This document shows, in pieces, positions 34,009 through 44,730 of a DNA stretch of 64,000 nucleotides. The stretch comes from Syngnathus acus. Taxonomy: Eukaryota; Chordata; Actinopteri; Syngnathiformes; Syngnathidae. The position numbers were made by a program, and so were the translations under genes. The notes beneath the pieces were generated by a model. It saw nothing but the letters and a program-made list of their open reading frames with translations, was not told the DNA's origin and ran no database searches. The DNA lies in NCBI RefSeq assembly GCF_901709675.1, contig NC_051089.1, positions 18,102,008 through 18,166,007 of the forward strand, written 5' to 3'. Each line of letters begins with the position of its first letter. The stretch's first letter is position 1.

Positions 34009-34806
34009 GTCTTCCGGGTTAGAGCACGCTGGCGTCAGATTTGTTGACTGCCGCTTCTGTCCCGGACCGTGTCCGTTACTTGTTTTTCGTTTTCCCGTTT
34101 TCAGTGCACCCGTCTTTTCTTTTCTTTTTCTCGTGTTGTCTTCCGTCCACTTCGCATTCCCGCAGCTCCGCTCTCACCTATCTGTTTCCTCTCCCTCGGA
34201 CTACCAGCTACGTTAGCCAGCTAGCCAACAGCCAACTGGCCAAAACCACCACCGGACCCTCCTGCCTCCCGACTCTGAGCCTGTGGTCGCCTGCTGTGGA
34301 CTCTACGGCAGCTCTGGCCTGGCTCTCTGGCCTTCCGTCCGGCGTTCTTGGGCGACGGGCTCCACTCCCTGCGGGCTCGCCAACCGTGGCTCTGCTGTGT
34401 GCCGCCGTGGTGCGTTGGGGCCTGCCGTTCGAGCGGGTGCAGTCGAGGTCGACCGGCATCACCATCTGGTCCACTGCTGCTTCCACACGAGGCTGGGATC
34501 CTTCGCCGTCGTCGCTACATCTGGACCGGCATTTCCCTGATGGCTCACCCATCCCCTCTTTTTGGACTACCAACCCCCCGTCACCCCCACCTCCCGTACT
34601 GCCAACTTCAACAACCTCCGCTCCCGCCCCTCCTGCTCCTCCATCCATCTCCTTCGCACTGCTGACCGATGTCCTGTTATTAACTATATCCTATTGTCTC
34701 CCCCCCCCATACGTACCCCCCCCTTTTCTGTTCCCTGTAAAGCGTCTTTGGGTCATTGAAAAGCGCTATATAAATTGAATGAATTATTATTAATTATTAT
34801 TATTAG
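34009..34806 (+). mobile_element. Internally deleted retroposon, copy 1
   Basis: It is about 800 bp, starting GTCTTCCGGGTTAGAGCACG and ending AAAAGCGCTATATAAATTG plus an (ATT)n tail, closely matching 58539-59328. The 5' part encodes a Ser/Pro-rich frame (34041-34778) with no known domain. Near 34600 a NFNNLRSRP segment resembles the RTxNxNNLR motif found ahead of the endonuclease in several LINE ORFs. Endonuclease and RT are absent. I infer a non-autonomous LINE derivative (5' region joined to 3' tail) moved in trans. It sits in the L2-A LINE. Confidence 0.7.
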
Positions 34807-35898
34807 TATTGGTGAGTTCATGCAGATCTGAAATTGCAGCTTCAAAAACACCCCAATCGGTGCAGTCAAAGCAGGCTTGGAGGTCCTGCTTTACTCCACT
34901 GTCCATTTCCTCACAGTCCTCACCACGGGCTTAGAAGTTTTTAATTTCTGCCTGTAGGTTGGGATCAGAGGAACTACACAGTGGTCCGAGAGTCCTAACA
35001 CTGCACGGGGCATAGAGCGGTATGGGTCCTTTATTACGCAGTAGCAGTGCTCCAGTGTCTGTGTCCCTCTGGTGGGACACGTTATGTGCTGTCTATATTT
35101 GGGGAGTTCGTGTGTGAGGTTCGCTCAGTTAAAATCACCCAAAATAATGATCAGTGAGTTTGGTAGTTTTTTCTCCATGTCTGTTACCTGGTCAGCCAGC
35201 AGCTGCATGGCTTCAATCGCACGTGCATGTGGTGGAATGTAAACAGCCGCCATTACGATCGAGGAGAACTCACGTGCTGAATAAAACGGCCAGCAGTTTA
35301 TGAAAAGTGTTTGTAGGAGAGTGCTGCAAGAGTCTTTCAACACTGTGACATCAGTACACCAACCTTCATTAATATAGAAACATAGACCACCTCCCTTTGT
35401 TTTCCCCGTGATCTCCGTGTTTCGATCGGTGCGTAGTAGACGAAACCCAGTTAGCTCTACGGCGTGGTGCGGGGTGCGTCCGTTGAGCCACGTTTCGATG
35501 AGCACAGTGCGGCGGATCTGCTAATGTCCGGGTTCCTTGAAATGACAAGCAGCAGTTTGTCCATCTTGTTCACCAGGGAGTGGACATTTGCCAGATGTAT
35601 TGATGGTAGGGGAGCGTGGAACCCTCTCTGCCATAGCTTCATCAGGGCTCCGGCGCTTGCCACGCCGCCGTCTTCGTTTTATCTTGAAGAGCGCTGCCGC
35701 TCCGGCTAAAATCGCCGTCAAACAGCCTGGATCAGTGAAAACCGGAGAGAAAGTACCAGGAGAAGACTGTGCGATGTTTAACAGTTCTTCTCTGGTAAAA
35801 GTGATCCGGGATGGGCAGCAGAAGACGCAAAAAACACACAAAATAACACAAAGTAGCAGAGAGCGAGTCACCGAGGTGGCCATCCGTGGCGCCATCTT

Positions 35899-36250
35899 AT
35901 GACAACAAGGAAGACAACAAACTGACTTACGAAGTACACAAACATTATGTCCAAACATATAGGCAACAGAGCCAACGCCCTGCCACCGGCCCTCCCCCAC
36001 CACAGGTAAGACAATACAAGACCAGGCCCCCTACAGTCTCCCCCACCATCAAAGTACAATATCAATTCACCACACTTAAGGCAACACTCAGACAGACAAT
36101 ACATTTCAGTACAACTCAATTCGCACAGGTCACACCCATTCATCCACACAGACGGCACTATTCAGCATTTCACACAATTCACCCAGGCAATCTCAGGCAT
36201 CGGCGCCACGTACACACAAAGAGACAGAAAGAGAGAGACAAAAGAAAAGT
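35899..36250. other. LTR-element debris
   Basis: A/C-rich sequence with an open plus frame (35886-36290) of low complexity and no domain. Likely internal sequence of the element that received the L2-A insertion. Confidence 0.3.
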
Positions 36251-36500
36251 TAAAGCCATACATACATGCCGGGAAACTCGCAACGGCTAGAATTACTACA
36301 CAAATAAATTCTCAAAGTTAAAACCATACATACATGCCGGGAAACTCGCAACAGCCAAAATTACACAAATTCTGAAAGTCAAAACCATACATACCTGCCG
36401 GGAAACTCGCAACGGCCAAAATTACACAAATAAATTCTTAAATGCCTGGAAACTCGCAACGGCTAAAATTTCATAAATAACAAATCACGGCTACAATTTT
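36250..36500. repeat. About 60-bp minisatellite, ~4 units
   Basis: Units contain CATACATACATGCCGGGAAA followed by CTCGCAACGGC and AAAATTACACAAATAAATTC, with small length differences between units. Confidence 0.85.
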
Positions 36501-36589
36501 CATAAAAAAATAAAATTAAAAAAAATGCTGGATACACACCTCAGCTCAAAGTTTATAAATAATCCTCTAGAAATCGAATTTCGCCTTGA

Positions 36590-37127
36590 TTTCGTAACGC
36601 AATATAAAATTTCACAATAATTCCTGGGAGCAGCCTCAGGAGATACACACCTCGATTTCTTAACACAACAAAATTCCACGATAATTCCTGGGAGCAGCCT
36701 CAGGTGATACACACACAACAAAATTTCACAATAATTCCTGGGAGCAGCCTCAGGTGATACACACACAACAAAATTTCACAATAATTCCTGGGAGCAGCCT
36801 CAGGTGATACACACACAACAAAATTTCACAATAATTCCTGGGAGCAGCCTCAGGTGATACACACACAACAAAATTTCACAATAGTTCCTGGGAGCAGCCT
36901 CAGGAGATACAAATCTTGATTCCTTAACACATAAAACTTTTACAATTCCTGAGAGCAGCCTATGGTGATACACAACAAAATTCCACAATAATTCCTGGGA
37001 GCAGCCTCAGGTGATACATAATACAATACACAACAAAATTCCACGATAATTCCTGGGAGCAGCCTCAGGTGAGTCATAATACGATACACAACAAAATTCC
37101 ACGATAATTCTTGGAGCAGCCTCAGGA
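36590..37127. repeat. 50-bp minisatellite, about 10 units
   Basis: Each unit holds TTCACAATAATTCCTGGGAG and CAGCCTCAGGTGATACACAC. The middle units (36671-36870) are nearly identical at an exact 50-bp period, while outer units vary. There are no unique spacers, so it is not a CRISPR array. Confidence 0.93.
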
Positions 37128-37128
37128 G

Positions 37129-37168
<40 letters not shown>
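37129..37168. repeat. (GT)n microsatellite
   Basis: Pure GT run directly after the 50-bp minisatellite. Confidence 0.95.
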
Positions 37169-37169
<1 letters not shown>

Positions 37170-37310
37170 GTGTCCAGCGTCTGTGCCCATGTGTATTGGA
37201 AGGCCACACAACTAAGTGTTTTGCATCCGTGCTCCCAACCGAGCAGTATGAACATGAAAAGTGTATGAGTTTACAAAATATGTACATGTTGCTGTTTCTC
37301 CCACTTCAAT
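37169..37310 (-). repeat. Dispersed repeat copy, candidate LTR part (right)
   Basis: Matches 29087-29230 (GTGTATTGGA, CATCCGTGCTCC, ACCGAG, AGTATGAACATGAAAAGT). Sequence after CCCACTTCAAT diverges in both copies, which marks a shared boundary. Confidence 0.5.
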
Positions 37311-37583
37311 ACATACTGCTAATGTAGTCAATCTGCTCTGTAGAGAACAATCTGTGTGCAAATTATTATTTGGAAGTTGTTTGAAAGACAATATAAGCAA
37401 AAACATATTTGTATTTCTGTTTAGTTTTACAGCTTCTTGTTTTGCACATTGGTGTGAAATAAAGGTGGGAAAAAATGAGAGGCATTCCCTTTGTTGTTCC
37501 CGTCACCTAGCTGTTTACATATGCTGGATAGCTGAATACCTACATGTTTAGTGAAGTCAGTATATACTACATATATATATATA
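37311..37583. other. Unassigned stretch
   Basis: AT-rich; ends in a short (TA)n run at the Tc1 border. No gene is seen. Confidence 0.3.
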
Positions 37584-39170
37584 TACGGTCGTTTGCAAAA
37601 GTTTGAGCACCCCTGATCCTTTTCATGAGTTTCCTTTATAAATCATTGGTTGTACGGATCAGCAATTTCAGTTAAATATATCATATAGCAGACAAACAGT
37701 GATATTTGAGAAGTGAAATGAAGTCTATAGGCTTTACAGGAAGTGTGCAATCATTACTTGAACAAAAGTAGGCAGGTGCATAAATTTGGGCACCCCAACA
37801 GAAAAGTCCTCCATTTGCAGAAATAACAGCCTCTAAAGTCTAAATCAGGGGTCACCAAACTACGGCCCGCGGGCCGGATACGGCCCACGGGACCGTTTAA
37901 TCCGGCCCGCCAACCCTGAACAAATTGTATTATTAAACTTTTTTTTTTGGTCATTTTGCCTGCAATGACTGCGTTTCCCCAGTAGATGGGGAAGCGCTCG
38001 CCTGCGCATTTACTACCGGAAGCCGTGTCAGAAAGCTCGGTGCACACTCACAAGTGCGTGTACGACGTACTCAGTAGTACGGACATGGCGCACTCGCGCT
38101 CTATTTGTATCAGTCCCGAATTTAGAGCGTGGGCTGTGACGACAGCATTCTTGTAATTCGCGCGCTGAGCTTTCAGATGCAGTTTTGCGCTAAAGCCACC
38201 CACAAACCTTCCCCTGGAATCCTTCCATTAAAATGAGTCGCCCAAGGAAAAGCAAGGTGGACACAGTGCCGAGCGTTTAAAAGAGAGTGGCCAATTTGGC
38301 TCGACGTACGCGACGTGACGTTCAGCCACATGAACGTCAACATCAAACCGTCACAGATCGAGGTAAACGGACCAACACCTCGGATCTCGCCTAAGAATTG
38401 CCACAACAAATTTTACTCCAGACTATGACGCACTAGCAAACTTTAACAAAAAAGACAGCGGTGTCTACAAGCCTACTGGAACCTACAAAAGGATTATAAG
38501 GAAGGAACACAAGAACTTTAAGAGACTGCTCATATGTGTCAGAGAGATTCTGCTCTGACAACTGAGCTGAACTTTTATCTGTTAAGATTGTGCATGGCAC
38601 AACAGAAAGTAAATGTTCCATGGCTTTTTTTTCTATGAGGAACCCAGAGAGAGTTATTTAGTTATTATTTATTTCCTGTTTTTTCTGTGAAGAACTCAGA
38701 GAGGGTTATTTAGTTATTATTTATTTCATTAATAGTGTTATTATTTGTTTCCTGACTTTTTTTCTGTAAAGAACCTGGAAAGGGTTATTAAATAACCGTT
38801 ATTTGGTTATATGTGGCTTTCTGGAAAACAATAAATTTTTTTAGCTCCCCTACGATCGTCACACTTTTTCTGTTACAAACTGACACCGGCCCCCCATCAG
38901 AGAAGGGAAAAGTTATGTGGCCCTCACAGGAAAAAGTTTGGGGACCCCTGGTCTAAATGCTTCCTATAGCTTCCAATGAGAGTGTGGATTCTGGTTGAAG
39001 GTATTTTGACCATTGTTCTTTACAAAACATCTTGAGTTACTGGTATTTAAGGTGGCCCATTGCAAGTTGTTCTCCTCTTTGCATCTTCTCTGAAGAGTGG
39101 CAACATGGGAGCCTCAAAACAACTGACAAATGACCTGAAAACAAAGATTGTTCAACGTCATAGTTTAGGG
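37584..39170 (+). mobile_element. Tc1/mariner-like element, 5' part, split by hAT
   Basis: The left end is ACGGTCGTTTGCAAAAGTTT followed by GAGCACCCCTG; the body is interrupted by hAT element 3 at 37846-38950. After it, an ATG at 39105 opens a transposase N-terminus, MGASKQLTNDLKTKIVQRHS, typical of the Tc1 helix-turn-helix start. The copy is then cut by the hAT starting at 39171, so only the first 20-odd residues remain. Confidence 0.75.
37846..38950 (+). mobile_element. hAT element 3 (GTF2IRD2/Charlie-like)
   Basis: Starts CAGGGGTCACCAAACTACGG and ends TTTGGGGACCCCTG, with a perfect 8-bp duplication GTCTAAAT (37838-37845, 38951-38958). Plus-strand remnants of the transposase C-terminus lie around 38290-38440. 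It is the shortest and cleanest of three related copies and shows the uninterrupted site into which the 14395 MITE later went in element 2. Confidence 0.92.
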
Positions 39171-40125
39171 CACATGTGTCAAACTCACTGCCCGCGGGCC
39201 ACATCCAGCTGCACAGAAATACATATCCCATAATGCAACGCTTCGACTGCCTTGCCGCGCACTTCCCGCGCACTTCCCGCGCACTTCCCGCGTCAATTAA
39301 GTCTAGCTATTACAAGATATTACGAAGATAGCCATTAGCCAAAGATACCCCTCACGATGCCGAAGAGAAAAGTTGATTCTGAAAACAGAGCCTTTAATAA
39401 CCGATGGGAGGCTGAGTATATGTTTACTGACATTGCCGGTAATCCCGTGTGTCTCATTTGTGGAGCTAATGTGACTGTAATTAAAGAATTCAATCTAAGA
39501 TGGCACTTTGAGACCAAACATAAGGATTACCTGAAAGACCTGGATGCAGAGCAGAAGAAACAGAAAGCAGAAGAGTTAAAGAAGAATCTGACATTCCAGC
39601 AGACGTTTTTTACCCAAGCAAAATCACAAAGTGAATCTGCTGTGAAAACAAGTTTTATCGTGGCAGAGGAGATCGCCAAATCAGCCCGGCCATTTACGGA
39701 GGGAGAATTTCTGAAGCGCTGCATGATCAAGGTGTTCGACATCTTATGTCCAGACAAAAAGCAGATGCTGGCAAATATAAGCCTGAGTAGAAATACGGTT
39801 ACTGATCGAATTTGTGAGATGGCCACTGATTTAAGAGTACAGTTGAGTGAAAGAAGCAAAGACTTTATTGCCTACTCTCTCGCTGTGGATGAAAGTACTG
39901 ACATGACTGATACTGCACAACTGGCCATCTTCATCCGTGGAGTGGACTCCAATTTGCGCGTAACAGGAAGTAATGGACATTAAATCGATGCACGGTACAA
40001 CGACTGGAAAAAACATTTTTGAAAACGTGTCAAAGTGTAACCGACATGAAACTGCCCAGGGACAAACTTATTGGACTTACAAATGATGGAGCATGATGGC
40101 TATGTGCAGTGAAAAAAGTGAACTA

Positions 40126-40777
40126 CAGTCAAACCTCGGTTTTCAAACGTCCTGGTTCTCGAACAAATCAGAATTCGAACGAAAAATTCGAGATCTTTTT
40201 GCTTCAGTTGTCGAACAAAATTCGGAGGTCGAACCTCGCGAGATGAGCCGAAGGGACCCAAGAAAACCCGACCGCGCGGCCCGGATGCCGACTGACTCCG
40301 TTTGTTATTGTATTTTCGTTACTTTGAGGGTTGTATTAACCCCTAATCATGCCTCCAAAGAAAGCAAGTGGGAGCAGTAACGCCATCCTAAAACACAAAG
40401 ACGCTCTTAAAGCAATGCGACAGTGAGCGCCCGGCGCGCTGCGGTTGCACGATCGGACCAAATTAAGCTCCCTGCGCACTGAGGTCCACTTAAATTTTGG
40501 AAAGTACATCAGGACTTTAAAAATATTTTCTAGATTTCAGCGACGGCTCTGTCACAATAATGCGACCAGCGCGGTGCAGTTGCGCGTTCGGCGGCGCGCT
40601 GCAGTTGCGTGATCGGACAAAAATGTGCAAATGAAAAAATGCTTAAAAAAAGGCTTTTTTTTTTTAGTCTTGGAACGGATAAAATTTTTTTCCATTATTT
40701 GTAATGGGAAAAATAGATTCGGAAGTCGACATATTCACTTCTGGAACGGATTGTGGTTGAAAACTTAGGTTTGACTG
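40126..40777 (+). mobile_element. Pogo/Tigger-type MITE
   Basis: The 5' end is CAGTCAAACCTCGGTTTTC and the 3' end TAGGTTTGACTG, with TA on both sides (40124-40125, 40778-40779). Near 40349 it retains the transposase start MPPKKASGSSNA, typical of Tigger-group elements; the rest is deleted. Confidence 0.85.
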
Positions 40778-40840
40778 TAGTGGGAAGGATGCGAGTGAAG
40801 ATGCAGGAGGAGAACTGTACTAGTGAGTTAACAGCATATC

Positions 40841-43242
40841 TGTCACGGACGGAATGCAGCAGGGCGACCAAATGCAGCTTGGACCAGGGTTTATTGAGGG
40901 AAAAGGTAGTTGGAAGGGAGGATGAGGGGAATAGACCAACAGAACCGGCAAACTAACATAACTTAACGGACCGACCGACAGACTGGCTAACGGAAACATA
41001 ACTGACAAAGACAGGAACAAAGAAACAAGAAACAAGAGACGAGAAGTCATCAACGATCCGACAGGGCAATCGGCGGCATTTGGAAGTCAGAGCCGCAATC
41101 GGCGGCACTCGGAGAGCCAGAGCTGCAATCGGCAGCGTTCAGAGAATCCGGACCGCAATCGGCGGCATTCGGAAGGCGGAGCTGTCCGCGGCGGCAGGAG
41201 CCACCACGCGCCACAGCAGTGGGAGCGGGGTCAGGGATGATCGCGGGTCCGGCGCAGCTGGCAAGAGGTTCGGCCCAGCTGGCTCGAAGTCCGGCGATGG
41301 CCGCGGGTCCGGTGACGCTGGGGTGGGGCCCGATGGCGGCCACGAGTCTGATGGCGCCGGGAGGAACTCCAATGGTGGCCGCGGGTCCGGCGTCGCTGGA
41401 GCGAAGTCCGACGGCAGCTGGAACAAGCTCCGACGACAGACGTGGATCGGGCGTCGCGGCAGGAGCTGGTGGAGATTGGTCCAGGCGCTGGTTGCTGAAG
41501 TGGTCGGATCATTCTGTCAAGATCGGAATAGAGCAAGGCGACCAAACGCAGCTTGGACCAGGGTTTATTGAGGGAAAAGGTAGTTGGAAGGGAGGATGAG
41601 GGGAACAAGACCAACAGAACCGGCAAACCTACATAACTTAACAGACCGACCGACAGACTGGCTAACTGAAACAGAACTGACAAAGACAGGAACCAAGAAA
41701 CAAGACATCATGAGACGAGAAGACATCAACGATCCGACAGGAAGTGAGCGGCAGACAGGACTTGAATACATGACAGGTAACAAGAGGCAGGTGACTGTGA
41801 TTAGTGCTTTGAATGTGAGTAGACACAGGAAGGGAGGGGCGAGTACACAGACGCGGACAGAAACCATGACAACCTACACATAATAAAACAACCGGTGACG
41901 AGTCGTGACAGTACCCCCCCACAAGGGACGGCTCCCGTCGTCCCAAAAACCCAAACCCCCACGCGGCGTGCGGGGGGGCGGGGGGTTAGCACACCAGTCC
42001 AAATGACGCCACTGGTCTGCGGCATAGTCCGAACCACGCTCCGCGGCACGAGTGAACAGAACCGCACTCGGCGGAAACTCGGGGAACAGAACCGCACTCG
42101 GCGGAAACTCGGGGAACAGAACCGCGCTCAGCGGAAACTCGGGGAACAGAACCGCGCTCGGCGGAAACTCGGGGAACGGAAACGCGCTCGGCGGAAACTC
42201 GGGGAACGGAACCCCGCTTGGCGGAAACTCGGGGAACGGAACCGCATTCGGCGGAAACTCGGGGACAGAACCGCAATCGGCGGAAACTCGGTGACAGAAC
42301 CGCAATCGGCGGAAACTCGGGACGCAGAACCGAGTCTGAACCGCAATCAGCGGCATTCGGGGAGTAGTTGCCACAATCGGCGGCATTCGGAGAATCAGAG
42401 CCGCAATCGGCGGCATTTGGAAGTCAGAGCCGCAATCGGCGGCATTCGGAGAGCCAGAGCTGCAATCGCAGCATTCAGAGAATCCGGACCGCAATCGGCG
42501 GCATTCGGAAGGCGGAGCTGTGCGCGGCGGCAGGAGCCACCACGCGCCACAGCAGTGGGAGCGGGGTCAGGGATGATCACGGGTCCGGCGCAGCTGGCAA
42601 GAGGTTCGGCCCAGCTGGCTCGAAGTCCGGCGATGGCCGCGGGTCCGGCGACGCTGGGGTGGGGCCCGATGGCGGCCACGAGTCTGATGGCGCCGGGAGG
42701 AACTCCGATGGTGGCCGCGGGTCCGGCGTCGCTGGAGCGAAGTCCGACGGCAGCTGGAACAAGCTCCGACGACAGACGTGGATCGGGCGTCGCGGCAGGA
42801 GCTGGTGGGGATTGGTCCAGGCGCTGGTTGCTGAAGTTGTCGGATCGTTCTGTCAGGATCGGAATAGAGCAAGGCGACCAAACGCAGCTTGGACCAGGGT
42901 TTATTGAGGGAAAAGGTAGTTGGAAGGGAGGATGAGGGGAACAAGACCAACAGAACCGGCAAACCTACATAACTTAACAGACCGACCGACAGACTGGCTA
43001 ACTGAAACAGAACTGACAAAGACAGGAACCAAGAAAAAAGACATCATGAGACGAGAAGACATCAACGATCCGACAGGAAGTGAGCGGCAGACAGGACTTA
43101 AATACATGACAGGTAACAAGAGGCAGGTGACCGTGATTAGTACTTTGTGAGTAGACACAGGAAGGGAAAGGCGAGTACACAGACGCGGACAGAAACCACG
43201 ACAACCTACACATAATAAAACAACCGGGGACGAGTCGTGACA
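40841..43242 (-). mobile_element. Three-LTR non-autonomous Gypsy concatemer
   Basis: One 5-bp duplication ATATC (40836-40840, 43243-43247) encloses the whole block. Read on minus: complete LTR (42851-43242), internal region (41911-42850), complete LTR (41515-41910), first half of the internal region again (41067-41514), then a partial LTR (40841-41066). A polypurine tract (plus GTACCCCCCC) lies beside the middle LTR at 41911. The internal region is only 940 bp with no gag or pol, and about a third of it is minisatellite. It must be moved in trans by a Gypsy element. Confidence 0.88.
42049..42510. repeat. 30-bp and 33-bp minisatellites inside the LTR element
   Basis: 42049-42330 holds about nine units built on CGCACTCGGCGGAAACTC plus GGGGAACAGAAC, period 30. 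42331-42510 holds related units built on CCGCAATCGGCGGCATTCGG. The second type recurs at 41067-41175. Period-in-frame repetition produces long ORFs on both strands that are not genes. Confidence 0.93.
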
Positions 43243-43595
43243 ATATCACTGCACCAGGAAGCACTATGTGGCAAAGTCCTGAAGATGGACCGTGTAATGA
43301 GCACTGTACGCAAACCGTAAACTTTATCCGAGCTAAAGGGTTAAATCACCAGCAGTTTCGGTCCTTTATGCAGGAGATAGATTCAGAGTTTGCCGACATT
43401 CCTTATCATACAGAGGTGCGTTGGCTAAGTCGGGGGATAGTTCTCAACAGAGTTTTTGAGCTCAGCAACGAAATCTGTCAGTTCATGGACAGGAAAGGAA
43501 AAGACTCCACCGTTTTGAGAGATGAAAAATGGAAGTGCGAGTTGGCATTTCTGGCTGACATAACAACTCGACCAGCTTGACCAGCTCGTAGCTCA

Positions 43596-43969
43596 GGCGC
43601 AAAATCACACGTCTCATTTGCAGTTTCTTGTGTTTGGTAGTGCTGAACATGTTTCCGACCATCAGAGAACCGCAGAAGAAACCCCAGCTGGCTGATAAGT
43701 GTCTACGGGCTGCCATGGGTTACATTTTTCCCATGTAGGCCAATAACTTTGGCATCTCAGATATCAAACCCAAAAAGCCTCATAACTGCTTTCTTTAAAT
43801 AATAATGCAGTCTCTTTGCTTCAACAACGACACCTGCAAGAATACGCATACACAATAACAAGTTTGCAGCAATTTCAGACAACTGGTACAAGACTGTTCG
43901 GAACTGTGCATCAACCTCCATTCCAGGACAGCATGTTACTGTGAGTGAGCAGTTGTTTCTGTCAAAGGT
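43596..43969 (+). mobile_element. PiggyBac transposase fragment 1
   Basis: A decayed copy of the segment preserved at 44151-44528: it shares GTTTCTTGTGTTTGGTAGT, TGGGTTACATTTTTCCCATG and the block GGACAGCATGTTACTGTGAG. Stops occur in all frames. It abuts hAT element 4. Confidence 0.65.
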
Positions 43970-44150
43970 TAATAATTAATAATGAATAAGTAATAATTAA
44001 ATAGATCAAATACATAAACAATAAACTATGTCATACCTAGTCCATAGAGAAGGGGGTTTGGTTCCACCGGAAAAACGGAGACCATACATACTGCTCCTGA
44101 AAACAGACTTAATTCCTTCAGTGTATCCAAAGGACCAACAGAGTCAGCAA

Positions 44151-44730
44151 GGCGCAAAATCACAACTCTCATTTGCAGTTTCTTGTGTTTGGTAGTTCTG
44201 AACATGTTTCTGACCATCAGAGACGGCTGCAGAAGAAACCCCAGCCGGCTGATGAGTGTCTACGAGCTGATGTTGTCCCTCTTTTTTCAAGGGGCTGCCA
44301 TGGGTTACATTTTTCCCATGTGGGCCAATAACTTTGGCAACTCAGATATCAAACCCAAAATGCCTCATAACTTCCTTTTCGAAATAAAGCAGTATCTTTG
44401 CTGCAACGACACCCGCAAGGGTACGCATACACAATGACAACTGGTATCAGTTTGTTCAGAACTGTGTGTTAACCTCCATTCCAGGACAGCATGTTACTGT
44501 GGGTGAGCAGTTGTTTCTATCAAAGGTTCCTTGCATACATTCCATCCAAGCCTGACAAGTTTGGAATCAAGTTTTGGATTGCAGGAACTCTGGACACTAA
44601 ATACATGTATCACCAGGGAAGGACTGTAACTGCAAACAATTTCTTCTTCTTTCGTCTTTGGCTGACAGGTTCTTCCAGTGAAATATACTATGGTTTGGCA
44701 CTGTCAGGTCTAAGTACCATCAGACATTAA
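44151..44730 (+). pseudogene. PiggyBac (PGBD4-like) transposase fragment 2
   Basis: One frame reads PGQHVTVGEQLFLSKV; another continues YIPSKPDKFGIKFWIAGTLD, TKYMYHQ and GRTVTANNFFF. These are the central catalytic-domain blocks of piggyBac transposases (the PGQ.VTVDEQL and SKP.KFGIK motifs, then the DNFFT region, here NNFFF with the Asp lost). Two frameshifts separate the blocks. It ends at a TTAA (44727-44730). Confidence 0.8.

Larger units (their letters stand above)
31588..35898 (-). mobile_element. L2-A LINE, near full length, with two insertions
   Basis: The 5' end is at 35898 (minus AAGATGGCGCCACGG). Order on minus: N-terminal region (35521-36003 frame), endonuclease (35125-35663, with GGGLCFYINEGWC, AAVYIPPHARA, ILGDFN), linker (33246-33665), RT (32980-33255 FVDFSLAFNTI; 32129-32824 KYADDTTLI), then a 3' UTR with CAAATTCCTTGTTTGG and a GATTCTG tail at 31588. 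The YADD catalytic pair is kept but frames are broken. It is interrupted by a solo LTR (31724-32095) and by a deleted retroposon (34009-34806). AAGGAA at both borders may be the target duplication. Confidence 0.88.
39171..43564 (+). mobile_element. hAT element 4 with transposase, interrupted twice
   Basis: The left end is CACATGTGTCAAACTCACTG. Element sequence occupies 39171-40125, 40778-40840 and 43243-43564. The gaps are a pogo MITE and an LTR concatemer, each with its own target duplication. The right end is lost next to piggyBac debris. Confidence 0.82.
39357..43564 (+). pseudogene. hAT transposase (GTF2IRD2-like), disrupted
   Basis: The frame 39357-39983 starts MPKRKVDSENRAF and carries a BED-like finger (VCLICGANVTVIKEFNLRWH, FETKH). 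Downstream are the helical region and the catalytic block LAVDESTDMTDTAQLAIF. A frameshift follows, then the sense continues as VMDIKSMHGTTTGKNIFENV up to the MITE insertion. After both insertions, 43266-43564 resumes with [20 protein letters not shown] and [19 protein letters not shown], the usual mid-transposase segment. The C-terminus is missing. Cannot be functional. Confidence 0.85.

Noticed and set aside
34208-34648. 146-codon minus-strand ORF
   Set aside because: Shadow of the GC-rich deleted retroposon; the same shadow occurs at 58735-59058.
36590-37127. CRISPR-like direct repeat array
   Set aside because: Units are contiguous 50-bp minisatellite copies without unique spacers, in a vertebrate intron.
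39357-39983. Host GTF2IRD2-like gene
   Set aside because: It is the N-terminal part of a hAT transposase interrupted by two later insertions.
42049-42330. CRISPR-like 30-bp repeats
   Set aside because: No spacers; pure tandem array inside an LTR element.
41895-42935. 346-codon plus-strand ORF and several other long GC-rich ORFs on both strands
   Set aside because: They are produced by 30- and 33-bp minisatellites whose period is a multiple of three; no domain, and several overlapping frames are equally open.
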